The position numbers and the translations under genes were made by a program. The notes beneath the pieces are model-generated. The model searched no databases, was not told the DNA's origin, and was given only the letters and a program-made list of their open reading frames with translations. This document shows positions 18,897 through 28,314 of a stretch of 64,000 nt of DNA, piece by piece. The stretch comes from Gammaproteobacteria bacterium (GTDB taxonomy: Bacteria; Pseudomonadota; Gammaproteobacteria; Eutrophobiales; Eutrophobiaceae), in contig WLWS01000004.1 of the NCBI GenBank assembly GCA_012103475.1, forward strand, positions 186,001 through 250,000, in the 5' to 3' direction. Position 1 is the first letter of the stretch. Every line of letters begins with the position of its first letter.

Positions 18897-20930
18897 ATGA
18901 CGAACAAGACACGAAAAATGCTGGTCACCAGCGCCCTGCCTTACGCGAATGGGTCAATCCACATTGGACACATGGTGGAGTACATCCAGACCGATATCTG
19001 GGTGCGTTTCCAGAAAATGCGCGGCCATGAATGTCATTACGTCTGCGCGGATGATGCTCACGGCACGCCAATTATGCTCAGTGCTGAACAGCAGGGAATC
19101 ACACCTGAACAATTGATTGAGCGAACGCGTGCAGAGCATGAGCAGGACTTTGCTGATTTCTCTGTGAATTTTGACAATTTCCACAGCACGCATAGTGAGG
19201 AAAACCGCGAATTGTCGACGCTTATTTATACTCGCTTACTCGAAGCCGGACATATCAGTCAGCGAACAATTAAACAGTTTTTCGATCCTGAAAAAGAAAT
19301 GTTCCTGCCTGATCGTTTTATTCGTGGGGAATGCCCCTATTGCAAAACTGCAGATCAATATGGCGATAGTTGCGAAAACTGTGACCGCACATATTCACCC
19401 ACCGATTTAATTAACCCGGTATCAGCGGTTTCTGGTGCGACACCTGTGGAAAAAGAGTCTGAGCATTTCTTTTTCAAATTGCCGGATTTCGAACAGATGT
19501 TAATAGAGTGGACTGCGAATCACCTGCAAAGCGAATCCGCCAATAAACTGAATGAATGGTTTGAAGCCGGTTTACAGGAATGGGACATTTCGCGAGACGC
19601 TCCTTACTTTGGTTTCGAAATTCCTGATCAACCTGGCAAGTATTTTTATGTCTGGCTGGAGGCGCCTATCGGTTACTTTGCCAGTTTCAAGAATTACTGT
19701 GACCGGGAAAACATCGACTTCGATACTTTTACAAAACCCGGCAGTGATACCGAGATGTATCATTTTATCGGTAAGGATATTATGTACTTTCATACACTGT
19801 TCTGGCCGGCCATGCTGCAGGGCTCGGGATTTCGTGCTCCCACAAACGTCTTTGTACATGGCTTTCTGACTGTCAACGGACAGAAAATGTCTAAAAGCCG
19901 GGGCACCTTTATCAAGGCCCGGAGTTATTTGAATCACCTTGATCCGGCTTACTTGCGTTACTACTTCGCTGCAAAGTTAAGTAACCGTGTTGAAGACATC
20001 GATCTTAATCTTGATGATTTCATTCAGCGCGTGAACAGTGATCTGGTCGGAAAAGTAGTCAATATTGCCAGCCGCTGTGCAGGTTTTATTAACAAGCGAT
20101 TTGATGGTCAATTATCGCCCACTCTATCTGAACCCGAATTGTTTGAGCGAATCGCTCAAACAAATATTGCCGAGCTCTATGAGTCGCGTGAATACAGTAA
20201 AGCGATGCGTGAAATAATGCAGCTGGCCGATGAGGTAAACCAATACATAGATGAAAACAAGCCCTGGGTATTGATAAAGGAAGCGGGACGTGAAGAGGAA
20301 GTGCAAGCGATCTGTAGCATGGGTCTGAACCTGTTTCGCTTACTCATTATCTATCTCAAACCGGTACTACCGGATCTGGCAAAGCAGGTAGAAGAATTTT
20401 TAAATATAGACGCACTTTCCTGGAGCGACTTGCAAGCGCCATTGCTTGACCATGAAATAAAGAAATTTAAACCGCTTATTACGCGAATTGAAAAGGAAAA
20501 TATAGAAGCCATGGTAGAAGAAAGTAAAGATAATCTGGAGTCATCAGAATCAGACACCGCAATTACTACTGTCAGTAACGAACTCAGCTCAAACCCGATT
20601 GCGAATGAGATTAGCATAGACGACTTCAGCAAAATCGATTTACGCGTTGCCCGCATTGAAAAGGCGGAGCATGTCGAAGGGGCTGACAAATTATTGCAGC
20701 TAACTCTCGACATCGGCGGTGAGAAAAGAAATGTCTTTGCAGGTATCAAGGCCGCTTATGATCCCGCTGCCCTTGAAGGCCGTCTGACCGTGATGGTGGC
20801 CAATCTGGCTCCGCGTAAAATGCGCTTTGGCCTGTCGGAAGGAATGGTACTTGCCGCCGGGCCAGGTGGTGGTGATATTTTCATCCTCACACCTGACGAT
20901 GGCGCGAAGCCGGGAATGCGGATTAAGTAA
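18897..20930 (+). CDS. metG: Methionyl-tRNA synthetase
   Basis: A 677-residue class I synthetase. The HIGH motif is at 22-25, the zinc-binding knuckle has CPYC and CENC pairs (about 143-160), and the KMSKS motif occurs near 331. After the anticodon-binding domain and a charged linker (about 530-570) comes a C-terminal Trbp111/EMAP-II-like tRNA-binding domain (about 575-677, starting [16 protein letters not shown]). This is the long E. coli-like form. The rsx operon starts 93 bases downstream on the same strand. Confidence 0.97.
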   Translation: MTNKTRKMLVTSALPYANGSIHIGHMVEYIQTDIWVRFQKMRGHECHYVCADDAHGTPIMLSAEQQGITPEQLIERTRAEHEQDFADFSVNFDNFHSTHSEENRELSTLIYTRLLEAGHISQRTIKQFFDPEKEMFLPDRFIRGECPYCKTADQYGDSCENCDRTYSPTDLINPVSAVSGATPVEKESEHFFFKLPDFEQMLIEWTANHLQSESANKLNEWFEAGLQEWDISRDAPYFGFEIPDQPGKYFYVWLEAPIGYFASFKNYCDRENIDFDTFTKPGSDTEMYHFIGKDIMYFHTLFWPAMLQGSGFRAPTNVFVHGFLTVNGQKMSKSRGTFIKARSYLNHLDPAYLRYYFAAKLSNRVEDIDLNLDDFIQRVNSDLVGKVVNIASRCAGFINKRFDGQLSPTLSEPELFERIAQTNIAELYESREYSKAMREIMQLADEVNQYIDENKPWVLIKEAGREEEVQAICSMGLNLFRLLIIYLKPVLPDLAKQVEEFLNIDALSWSDLQAPLLDHEIKKFKPLITRIEKENIEAMVEESKDNLESSESDTAITTVSNELSSNPIANEISIDDFSKIDLRVARIEKAEHVEGADKLLQLTLDIGGEKRNVFAGIKAAYDPAALEGRLTVMVANLAPRKMRFGLSEGMVLAAGPGGGDIFILTPDDGAKPGMRIK

Positions 20931-21023
20931 GCAAAGCCGGTATTACGCGGCAATTTGGCTTGTCGCTTCGCTGAATTCATTTCATACTAGCTTATATCCC
21001 CTCCAGTAGTGGAAGAACATTGA

Positions 21024-21599
21024 GTGAGTGAAATTTTCCTGGTTTTTTTTGCCGCCTGCCTGGCTAATAACCTTGTACTGGACTATCTGTTAGGCCTTGG
21101 CCCGACTCTTGCCGTTTCTCGCAGTATAGAAGCTGCAAGGGAATTATCGCTCTGTTTGTTGGTACTCGTCCCGCTCACAACCTTATCCACACATTTGCTT
21201 AATGAATTTGTTCTAATTCCTTTCAAGCTTGAATATATACAAACACTCGCATTCATAGTTTGCATAACTTTTGAAATACTATTGCTGGAAAATCTTCTGC
21301 GTAAGAAGCTGCCAATTTTGCACCAACGCATTGCTGTTTTCTTTCCACTGCTACTGGTCAACACAAGCCTGCTTGGCATCGCACTGATAGACACTCTTGT
21401 TAATGAAGGCCTGCTTGTCTGCATATACTATTCGCTGGGTGCGGCTCTTGGTTTCGCCTTGCTGGTAATACCCTTATCTGCCTTGCGCGAACGAATTGAG
21501 TACGCCGATGTGCCTTTTCCTTTTCGCGGCCCGTCAATTCTGTTAATGACTCTGGGCATTATTTCCATGGCATTTTCGGGGTTTTCAGGTTTCAGCTGA
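21024..21599 (+). CDS. rsxA: Rsx/Rnf electron transport complex subunit A lacking both cluster cysteines
   Basis: A 191-residue six-helix membrane subunit of the ion-pumping ferredoxin/NAD (Rnf/Rsx) complex. It starts with GTG at 21024. The C-terminal block ADVPFPFRGPSILLMTLGI is clearly RnfA, not RnfE. In known RnfA the two half-helices each carry one cysteine of the [2Fe-2S] cluster shared with RnfE: LGLCP and TNCAVLG. Here they read LGLGP (G26) and VNTSLLG (threonine at the second site), so both ligands are lost. The other four cysteines are at unrelated places. Since rsxE is also missing from the operon, the losses look linked. The gene overlaps rsxB by one base (TGATG). Confidence 0.9.
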   Translation: MSEIFLVFFAACLANNLVLDYLLGLGPTLAVSRSIEAARELSLCLLVLVPLTTLSTHLLNEFVLIPFKLEYIQTLAFIVCITFEILLLENLLRKKLPILHQRIAVFFPLLLVNTSLLGIALIDTLVNEGLLVCIYYSLGAALGFALLVIPLSALRERIEYADVPFPFRGPSILLMTLGIISMAFSGFSGFS

Positions 21600-22156
21600 T
21601 GCAGAATATGTTTCCGTTTTTTTCCCTGTTTGCTTCCTTCTGCCTGCTTGTCTGGCTAACAACGAAATTTAGTGCAAGAAGCGGGCACTATTCAGATGCG
21701 CTCGAAGAACGAATCAATGCCATGCTGCCGCAAACCCAATGCGGGCAATGTAATTTTCAAGGTTGTCTGCCCTATGCCCGGGCTATCGTGGAAAACCGGG
21801 CTGCTATCAATCGTTGTCCGCCGGGTGGTCAAGACACCGTCAGACAAATTGCCAGTTTGATTGGTGTAGACGAAGTGCCGCTATCGACGCAGCTGTCTTC
21901 ACCTGAAGTCAAATTAGTCGCCAGGATAGATGAAGATAGCTGCATAGGCTGTGTTAAATGCATTCGTGCCTGTCCGGTTGACGCTATTGTCGGCGCGGCA
22001 AAACAAATGCACAGCGTGCTTGAAAAAGACTGTACCGGTTGCGAGCTTTGTCTTAGTCCCTGTCCGGTCGATTGCATTAGTATGCAGGCGGCTCATTTAG
22101 ATGTTAAACAATGGGTATGGACCAAACCTGCTAATGACTACAGGCTTCACGCATGA
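21599..22156 (+). CDS. rsxB: Rsx/Rnf electron transport complex subunit B
   Basis: A 185-residue iron-sulfur subunit. An N-terminal membrane helix (about 4-24) is followed by the Fe4S domain QTQCGQCNFQGC...CPPGG (about 42-80). Two ferredoxin-type [4Fe-4S] motifs follow near 118-130 (CIGCVKCIRACPVD) and 148-160 (CTGCELCLSPCPVD). All twelve expected cysteines for three clusters are seen. It passes electrons between the cytoplasmic RsxC and the membrane subunits. Starts and stops overlap with both neighbours, so the operon is translationally coupled. Confidence 0.95.
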   Translation: MQNMFPFFSLFASFCLLVWLTTKFSARSGHYSDALEERINAMLPQTQCGQCNFQGCLPYARAIVENRAAINRCPPGGQDTVRQIASLIGVDEVPLSTQLSSPEVKLVARIDEDSCIGCVKCIRACPVDAIVGAAKQMHSVLEKDCTGCELCLSPCPVDCISMQAAHLDVKQWVWTKPANDYRLHA

Positions 22157-23685
22157 GCCGTGAACTGCATACATTCCCGGGCGGCTTGCAAATGCCAACA
22201 TACAAGGCGCTCTCCGATCAGGAAATGTCGATATTGCAACCCATACCTGAACGACTTTTTTTACCTTTGCAGCAGCATATTGGTATCGCTTCCGAGCCGA
22301 CAGTCAAAATTGGCGATAAAGTATTGAAAGGTCAGATCATAGCCAGAGCGAATGGCTACGTTAGTGTGCCCATGCATGCCAGCACCTCGGGAAAAATAGT
22401 TGATATCGGCGATTATCCTGTTCCGCACCCATCGGAATTGAAAGCCCCATGCATTGTCATCGAGGCTGATGGTGAAGATCGCCTGTTCGATATCAAACCA
22501 ACTCATGAGTATCACTCTGTTGATCCGAAGCTACTCCAGGAACTTATCAAAGAATGCGGAATTATCGGCCTCGGTGGAGCCGGGTTTCCGGCTCACGTCA
22601 AACTAAATGAGGGCGTTGAAAATTCCGTCGACACACTCATCATTAACGGGGTCGAATGTGAACCCTATATTACCTGTGATGATCGCCTGATTCAGGAAAA
22701 AGCCAACTATATTGTCGCAGGCACGCGAATGATTCGACACGCGGTTCAGGCAAAACATTGTGTTATTGCTGTTGAAGACGATATGCCCGCGGCTTATGCT
22801 GAACTGGAAAAGCTCATAGACGATGATATTGAACTACTGAAAATTCCAACCCGCTACCCGGCCGGAGGTGAAAAACAGTTAATTCAGGTTCTGACCGGAA
22901 TGGAAGTGCCCAGCGGAGGTTTACCAATTCATGTCGGCGTCGTAATCCATAATGTGGCGACCGCAGCTGCAGTCTATCGAGCTGTTACACGTGGCGAGCC
23001 GGTAATTTCCCGCTATGTAACGGTTACCGGTATGGTTGATAAACCACGCAATCTACAGGTATTGCTTGGTACACGTGTGAAAGACTGTATAGAAGCCTGC
23101 AACTTTGATGTCGACGAGAATTGTCAGATGATCCTTGGCGGACCTATGATGGGTATGCATGTAAGCAACCCGCATGTACCGGTAATCAAAACTACCAATT
23201 GTATTCTGGTTCAGGAGAACACACCGCGTCCACCCGAGATGCCCTGCATTCGCTGCGGTTATTGTGCGGATGTATGCCCGGTCAAACTGTTACCCCAACA
23301 ACTTTATTGGCACGCTAAAACCGACAATATGGAAGCCTCTCAGCAGTACCACATCTTCGACTGTATCGAATGTGGTTGTTGCTCCTATGTCTGCCCAAGC
23401 AACATACCTCTGGTCCAGTACTATCGTTACTCCAAATCTAAAATCGCCGCAGAGGAACGTCGTCGCGACGGAGCCGATCACGCTCATGTGCGTTTCCTGA
23501 AGCGCAACAGCAGACTGGGGAAAAAACTGGAGAACAAAAAACAAGAGCAGCAAGTGCTTGGCAACACAGATTCAACAGAAAACAAGCAGGACTATATTGC
23601 AGCAGCACTTGAACGTACCCGGCTAAAACGGGAAGAGAGTAAGACACAATCCCGAAAGCCCTCTACTAACGATAAAGATGCATAA
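22153..23685 (+). CDS. rsxC: Rsx/Rnf electron transport complex subunit C
   Basis: A 510-residue peripheral subunit with the NADH/FMN-binding domain. GLGGAGFPAHVKL (about 138-150) and INGVECEPYITCDD (about 172-185) are the nucleotide- and flavin-site blocks, and two [4Fe-4S] motifs are near 366-378 (CIRCGYCADVCP) and 405-416 (CIECGCCSYVCP). The C-terminal tail is lysine/glutamate-rich but short; the E. coli protein has a much longer Ala-rich tail (740 residues). It overlaps rsxB by four bases and rsxD by eight. Confidence 0.95.
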   Translation: MSRELHTFPGGLQMPTYKALSDQEMSILQPIPERLFLPLQQHIGIASEPTVKIGDKVLKGQIIARANGYVSVPMHASTSGKIVDIGDYPVPHPSELKAPCIVIEADGEDRLFDIKPTHEYHSVDPKLLQELIKECGIIGLGGAGFPAHVKLNEGVENSVDTLIINGVECEPYITCDDRLIQEKANYIVAGTRMIRHAVQAKHCVIAVEDDMPAAYAELEKLIDDDIELLKIPTRYPAGGEKQLIQVLTGMEVPSGGLPIHVGVVIHNVATAAAVYRAVTRGEPVISRYVTVTGMVDKPRNLQVLLGTRVKDCIEACNFDVDENCQMILGGPMMGMHVSNPHVPVIKTTNCILVQENTPRPPEMPCIRCGYCADVCPVKLLPQQLYWHAKTDNMEASQQYHIFDCIECGCCSYVCPSNIPLVQYYRYSKSKIAAEERRRDGADHAHVRFLKRNSRLGKKLENKKQEQQVLGNTDSTENKQDYIAAALERTRLKREESKTQSRKPSTNDKDA

Positions 23686-24691
23686 ATACTTTATCAGTTC
23701 ACCTCATAGACATGATGGTTCTTCTGTACGTCACCTCATGCTTAGTGTTTGTTTCGCTTTGATTCCGGGTTTACTGACTTATATATGGTTTTTCGGTTGG
23801 GGAATCGTTATTCAATGTTTGCTGGCCGTTGGTTTCGCCCTTGCCGCGGAATATCTGGCTCTGCGTTTACGTAAAAGACCAGTTACTTTTTTTTTGAAAG
23901 ACGGAAGCGCCGTTCTCACCGGACTTTTGTTTGCACTGAGCATTTCACCTTTTAGTCCATGGTATATCAGCTTCTTTGGCATTCTTGTCGCCATACTGTT
24001 TGCTAAACACATCTACGGTGGGCTTGGGCAGAATCTCTTTAATCCGGCAATGGTCGGATATGTCTTCGTGCTATTGTGTTTTCCTGCAGACATGACTAAC
24101 TGGCCCCTCACGATAACCCAGCCACCTGCTATATCTACATACTTCACTTATATATTTACTACGCCGGAAAATCTTATTGACGGAATAAGCGGCGCAACGG
24201 CACTGGACCAGATGAAAACTCAATTGGGATCCATGGGGATGGTATCGGAAATCAAACTCGAACCGGCATTTGGTCAGTATGGCGGTGCTGGTTGGGAATG
24301 GATAGCGTGTGCTTATCTTTTTGGTGGCCTGGCATTGACCATTCTAGGGTTAATCAGATGGCACATTCCCGTGGCAGTTCTGCTGGCAATTTTTCTTTTC
24401 AGCCTGTTTTTCCACTTATACGATTCAGATATTTATCCCTCACCCTTGTTCCATATATTTAGTGGGGGCACCATATTGTGTGCTTTTTTCATCGCCACTG
24501 ATCCGGTTTCTGCATCAACAAGCGCAAAAGGAAAAATATTGTATGGGGGGCTGATTGGTGTCCTTTGTTTTTCTATTCGAACCTGGGGTTCATACCCTGA
24601 TGGCATCGCTTTTGCGATACTGGTAGCTAATGCCTGTGTCCCACTCATTGACCACTACACGCGGCCCAGAGTGCTTGGAGAATTCAAGTGA
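23678..24691 (+). CDS. rsxD: Rsx/Rnf electron transport complex subunit D
   Basis: A 337-residue membrane subunit with about nine to ten helices. The covalent FMN attachment site is intact: ISGATALD near residues 168-175, matching the SGAT motif in NqrB/RnfD in which the threonine carries the flavin phosphate. The GGLGQNLFNPAMVGY segment (about 111-125) is also typical. It overlaps rsxG by four bases (GTGA). Confidence 0.94.
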   Translation: MHKYFISSPHRHDGSSVRHLMLSVCFALIPGLLTYIWFFGWGIVIQCLLAVGFALAAEYLALRLRKRPVTFFLKDGSAVLTGLLFALSISPFSPWYISFFGILVAILFAKHIYGGLGQNLFNPAMVGYVFVLLCFPADMTNWPLTITQPPAISTYFTYIFTTPENLIDGISGATALDQMKTQLGSMGMVSEIKLEPAFGQYGGAGWEWIACAYLFGGLALTILGLIRWHIPVAVLLAIFLFSLFFHLYDSDIYPSPLFHIFSGGTILCAFFIATDPVSASTSAKGKILYGGLIGVLCFSIRTWGSYPDGIAFAILVANACVPLIDHYTRPRVLGEFK

Positions 24692-25299
24692 GTAAACCAG
24701 GTATTAATTTACAAACGGTTTGTAAACCTTCAGTAGTTGTTTTAATTTTTCTGAGTTGCTGTCTGCTTATCTATTTCTCGAACCACTTTACGCATGAGAA
24801 AATTGAAGGGAAGCGCCAGCTGAGCGCACTACGCGTGATCTCTGAGGTGATGCCCTTGCCATTTGACAATAATATCTATGAAGACTGGCTTGATATCCCG
24901 GAATTATCTACTCGCGCCTATCGGGCACGGACAAATCATGAAAGTACCGGTCTGGTTTTTATGCCAGTGAACGCCAAAGGCTATAATGGCAACATCAGTA
25001 TGGCGATTGGGCTTGCTTTTAACGGGCAATTGACCGGGGTTCGCATTATCGAACAGAATGAAACTCCCGGACTGGGTGATCAAATCGATTCCAGGATCAC
25101 GGACTGGTCCGCACAATTTTCCGGTCGGTCACTTGCCAATAGCGCGAAAACCGCCTGGGCGGTGGCATCTGAAAATGGTGAATTCGATGCGCTTAGTGGC
25201 GCCACAACGAGTCCGCGCGCAGTAATTAATGCAGTAAAGTCCATCCTCGATTATTATGAATTACACCGCAACGAACTCTATATACAAAAAGTAAATTAA
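24688..25299 (+). CDS. rsxG: Rsx/Rnf electron transport complex subunit G
   Basis: A 203-residue subunit with one N-terminal membrane helix (about 13-30) and a periplasmic FMN-binding domain. The flavinylation motif is LSGATTSPRAV (about 171-181), with the threonine of SGAT present. NETPGLGDQI (about 123-132) is the other typical block. It starts with GTG inside the rsxD stop. In most gammaproteobacteria rsxE and then nth follow; here the next gene is yhbY only five bases later, so the usual end of the operon is missing. Confidence 0.93.
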   Translation: MSKPGINLQTVCKPSVVVLIFLSCCLLIYFSNHFTHEKIEGKRQLSALRVISEVMPLPFDNNIYEDWLDIPELSTRAYRARTNHESTGLVFMPVNAKGYNGNISMAIGLAFNGQLTGVRIIEQNETPGLGDQIDSRITDWSAQFSGRSLANSAKTAWAVASENGEFDALSGATTSPRAVINAVKSILDYYELHRNELYIQKVN

Positions 25300-25304
25300 T
25301 TTTT

Positions 25305-25601
25305 ATGCTTAATAAACAAAAGCTTAAGTTTCTTCGTAGTCTTGCCCACGAGGCCAGCCCAATCATCTGGATAGGCCAGCATGGCCTCAGTGCCAATGTT
25401 CAGGAAGAACTACAACAGGCGCTTGATCACCACGAACTGGTCAAGATCAAACTTCGCGTGGGTGAACGCAATGAGCGCGATACTATCGCACAGAGCCTGT
25501 GCGACATTACCGGCGCTGAGGTGGTGCAGAAAATAGGCAATACACTTACTGTGTACAGAGCAAATAAAAAGGAAGCACGTATCAGTTTTCCAAAAAGCTG
25601 A
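25305..25601 (+). CDS. yhbY: YhbY-family RNA-binding protein (CRM domain)
   Basis: A 98-residue single CRS1-YhbY (CRM) domain protein that associates with pre-50S ribosomal particles in E. coli. The family blocks LRSLAHEASPIIWIGQHGLS and the basic GxxG-like loop, ALDHHELVKIKLRV, are clear (abridged). In E. coli yhbY lies near ftsJ and greA, not next to rsx, so the position after rsxG marks a rearrangement. It starts five bases after rsxG and may share its transcript. Confidence 0.92.
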   Translation: MLNKQKLKFLRSLAHEASPIIWIGQHGLSANVQEELQQALDHHELVKIKLRVGERNERDTIAQSLCDITGAEVVQKIGNTLTVYRANKKEARISFPKS

Positions 25602-25695
25602 ATAACTAAAGAATACCTTCGTCCCTGGACAAGTCGCTTGACCCCATCTAACCAGAACACCGATAATTACTCATACGCCCTCCAGAGTAAAAGAT

Positions 25696-25926
25696 ATGAA
25701 AGCATCCGTTCCTGAAATTGTACGATCATTGCAGCTTATGGGATTTTTGGCGGTATTACTCGCAGGTGGCTTTCTCAGTGGCACATTCCTGCTGGCAAGT
25801 GAAATTTACCGGGCCTTTTGTCTGGGCGCCTTCTTCACTTGTGTGATTGGCATTATTTTATTATTCGGTTTCTCCAAAATTATAGTCCTGCTGGGTGAGA
25901 TTCGCGATCGAGCGGATGATTCCTGA
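25696..25926 (+). CDS. Small two-helix membrane protein of unknown function
   Basis: A 76-residue frame I do not recognise. It has two strongly hydrophobic segments (about 13-33 and 38-62) joined by a short turn (SEIYRAF), then a charged tail (GEIRDRADDS). It fills the gap between yhbY and lptD on the same strand, and no opposite-strand gene explains the hydrophobic pattern. The ribosome site is weak. It is not a remnant of rsxE: it lacks the LGLCP and TNC blocks. Confidence 0.5.
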   Translation: MKASVPEIVRSLQLMGFLAVLLAGGFLSGTFLLASEIYRAFCLGAFFTCVIGIILLFGFSKIIVLLGEIRDRADDS

Positions 25927-26006
25927 TCCAGATAAATGTATTGGCTGAGTCTATCTATTTCTTGCCCTCCCTACTTTCCGGCACGCTGTAGTTCGAAATC
26001 CTGATA

Positions 26007-28310
26007 ATGCATCTGTCATTTAAACTTGCCGTTGTCGTCATCACATTAGTTTTATCTGCACAGGTAAATTCGCAAGAAACCAGTTTTATTAGTATCCCGC
26101 TAGATCCTGCCTTATGTCCTGCCGGACTGGGTGTACCAGCGCGGCCGGTTGTTGAAGATGAACTTGAAAGTGGTGATATCCATGTTACCGCCGACTCAGT
26201 TGACCTTGTTGAAAAAGGCCTTTCCCATCTTGAGGGAAATGTGCAGCTAACCAAAGACAATCAACAAACTACAGCCGATGTGGTGGATTATTATGAACCA
26301 GATGACACTGCAGATTTAAAAGGTGATGTAAATTACTGGGATGAATCTCTCTATCTGAATTCACCGGAAGCCTATCTGGATCTGGACAATGGCACTGGTA
26401 GTTTTAAGGACGCAGATTATAAACTGATCAGTAATTGGGCTCGCGGCCATGCAAAAGAGCTTTTCCTTGATGTTGGCACATTGACGCAGGGCAATAACAT
26501 CGATTTTTCAACCTGTGAGCCTCAGAAAACATTCTGGGACCTTTCAACAAATATCTGGAAAATCAGCGCAAAATCTTTGACCCTTAATCACGAGACCGCT
26601 CGTGGTACAGCTAAACACGCAGTCCTAAAAATAAAAGATATACCTGTATTTTATACGCCATATCTTTCTTTCCCGCTCGATGCGCAAAGAAAATCAGGGT
26701 TCCTGACACCGACCTATGGATCCTCATCAAGAAATGGGCTCGAATTTCGAACTCCTTATTACTGGAATATTGCTCCCGATATGGACGCGACCATAACGCC
26801 CAGATACCTGTCTGACAGCGGCCCGATGTTAATGGGAGAGTATCGTTACCTGATGAAGTCAGGCGCAGGGATTCTGAATGTGGAATACCTGCCGGGTGAT
26901 GATCAATTCCAGGGACAGGATCGAAATTACATTAATTTTGTTCATAAACAGAATTTATTTGGCAGTGGCAAACTTGATTTATTATACAACCGTGTTTCTG
27001 ACGCTCGTTATTTTGAAGACTTTGGTGGCAGTCTTACAACTACCAGCATTCAGTTTTTGGAAAGACACGGCAGGTTTACTATGCACGGCGCTAACAGCAA
27101 CTACAATTGGAACTTGTACACTAATGCTCAGGACTTTCAGATTCTAAATGAAAATCTTGCTATTACTTCCAGACCTTATAAACGACTTCCTCAGTTTCGA
27201 CTAAACGCCAATTCCCTGGCTGGCAATAATGCGCTTAATTACCACTTGAAAAGCGAACTGGTTTATTTTCAACGAGGTAATGATCCCTTACTTAACAATG
27301 TGGAAGGCCTGCGTGTTGACCTGTTTCCTTCGTTAACTTATCCGATGCGATCAATCGCGGGGTACATGACCCCTAAACTCGGCATACGTTATACTCAATA
27401 TCAACTAAACGAAAATACCAGATTCAAAGAATCACCTAGTCGACTGTTACCAATGTTTAGTTTGAATAGCGGTCTGTATTTCGATAAGCAAAGTGAAGTG
27501 TTGGGCAAGAAATATACGCAGACACTGGAACCTCGTTTATTCTATTTGTATATACCTGAAGAAGATCAAAGTAACTTACCCGTATTTGATACCAGTATTT
27601 ACGATCTCTCGTCTTCGTATGGCACTCTATTTTATGAAGATCGCTTTAGTGGCCCGGACAGAATGGGGGATGCTAATCAGTTGACCTTATCCCTGACTTC
27701 GCGATTTAACGTCCTTGGCTCTGCCCTAAACGGTGTCTTGACGGTAGGTCAGGCATTTTTTCTGGAAGACAGGGAGGTGAACCTGCCTGGCCGCGCCATA
27801 CAGGACGAAGCCTACTCCCCTATTATTGTTGCCTACCAATTGACCCCATTTAGACACGCACTCATACGTGGCGATTATCAGTGGGACTACGAAAACCAGA
27901 TCACTCGCAAATTTACAATTTCCGCGCAATATCGCCCAACGTCTGAAAAAGTGATTAATCTGGGCTATCGTGTAGTGCGCATACCTACCAACACTGTTGG
28001 CCAGGCCAATACCAGTATTGAACAGACGGATGTTTCTTTCAGCTGGCCAATTGGTAAGGACTGGAACGCAATTAGTCGCTGGAATTATGATTTACCACGT
28101 AAAAAATCGATAGAAATGTTCGGTGGTGTCGAATACAACAGCTGCTGTTGGGCGTTTCGCGCCGTAGGGCGGCGTTTCCTCACCAACATCAATGGTGATT
28201 TCCAGACCGGATTTTTTCTCCAATTTGAGCTAAAAGGACTAGCCGGAGTAGGCCAGATGACGGTAGACTTTCTCACCAAACAAATACCGGGATACAAACG
28301 TGGATTCTAG
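26007..28310 (+). CDS. lptD: LPS-assembly outer-membrane protein LptD
   Basis: A 767-residue outer-membrane beta-barrel that inserts lipopolysaccharide, working with lipoprotein LptE. A signal peptide (to about residue 22) is followed by the OstA/LptA-like periplasmic domain (about 55-200) and the barrel (about 205-767, with FYTPYLSFPLDAQRKSGFLTPTYG abridged as YTPYLSFP and RKSGFL). The four cysteines needed for LptD disulfides are present: one near 37 (LCPAG), one near 170 (STCEP) and the adjacent pair near 712-713 (NSCCW). The gene heads lptD-surA-pdxA-rsmA, the conserved gammaproteobacterial operon. Confidence 0.95.
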   Translation: MHLSFKLAVVVITLVLSAQVNSQETSFISIPLDPALCPAGLGVPARPVVEDELESGDIHVTADSVDLVEKGLSHLEGNVQLTKDNQQTTADVVDYYEPDDTADLKGDVNYWDESLYLNSPEAYLDLDNGTGSFKDADYKLISNWARGHAKELFLDVGTLTQGNNIDFSTCEPQKTFWDLSTNIWKISAKSLTLNHETARGTAKHAVLKIKDIPVFYTPYLSFPLDAQRKSGFLTPTYGSSSRNGLEFRTPYYWNIAPDMDATITPRYLSDSGPMLMGEYRYLMKSGAGILNVEYLPGDDQFQGQDRNYINFVHKQNLFGSGKLDLLYNRVSDARYFEDFGGSLTTTSIQFLERHGRFTMHGANSNYNWNLYTNAQDFQILNENLAITSRPYKRLPQFRLNANSLAGNNALNYHLKSELVYFQRGNDPLLNNVEGLRVDLFPSLTYPMRSIAGYMTPKLGIRYTQYQLNENTRFKESPSRLLPMFSLNSGLYFDKQSEVLGKKYTQTLEPRLFYLYIPEEDQSNLPVFDTSIYDLSSSYGTLFYEDRFSGPDRMGDANQLTLSLTSRFNVLGSALNGVLTVGQAFFLEDREVNLPGRAIQDEAYSPIIVAYQLTPFRHALIRGDYQWDYENQITRKFTISAQYRPTSEKVINLGYRVVRIPTNTVGQANTSIEQTDVSFSWPIGKDWNAISRWNYDLPRKKSIEMFGGVEYNSCCWAFRAVGRRFLTNINGDFQTGFFLQFELKGLAGVGQMTVDFLTKQIPGYKRGF

Positions 28311-28314
28311 ACCT

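Noticed and set aside
21024..21599. Reading this gene as rsxE
   Set aside because: RsxE is longer and ends in a different tail; the C-terminal ADVPFPFRGPSI block is specific to RnfA.
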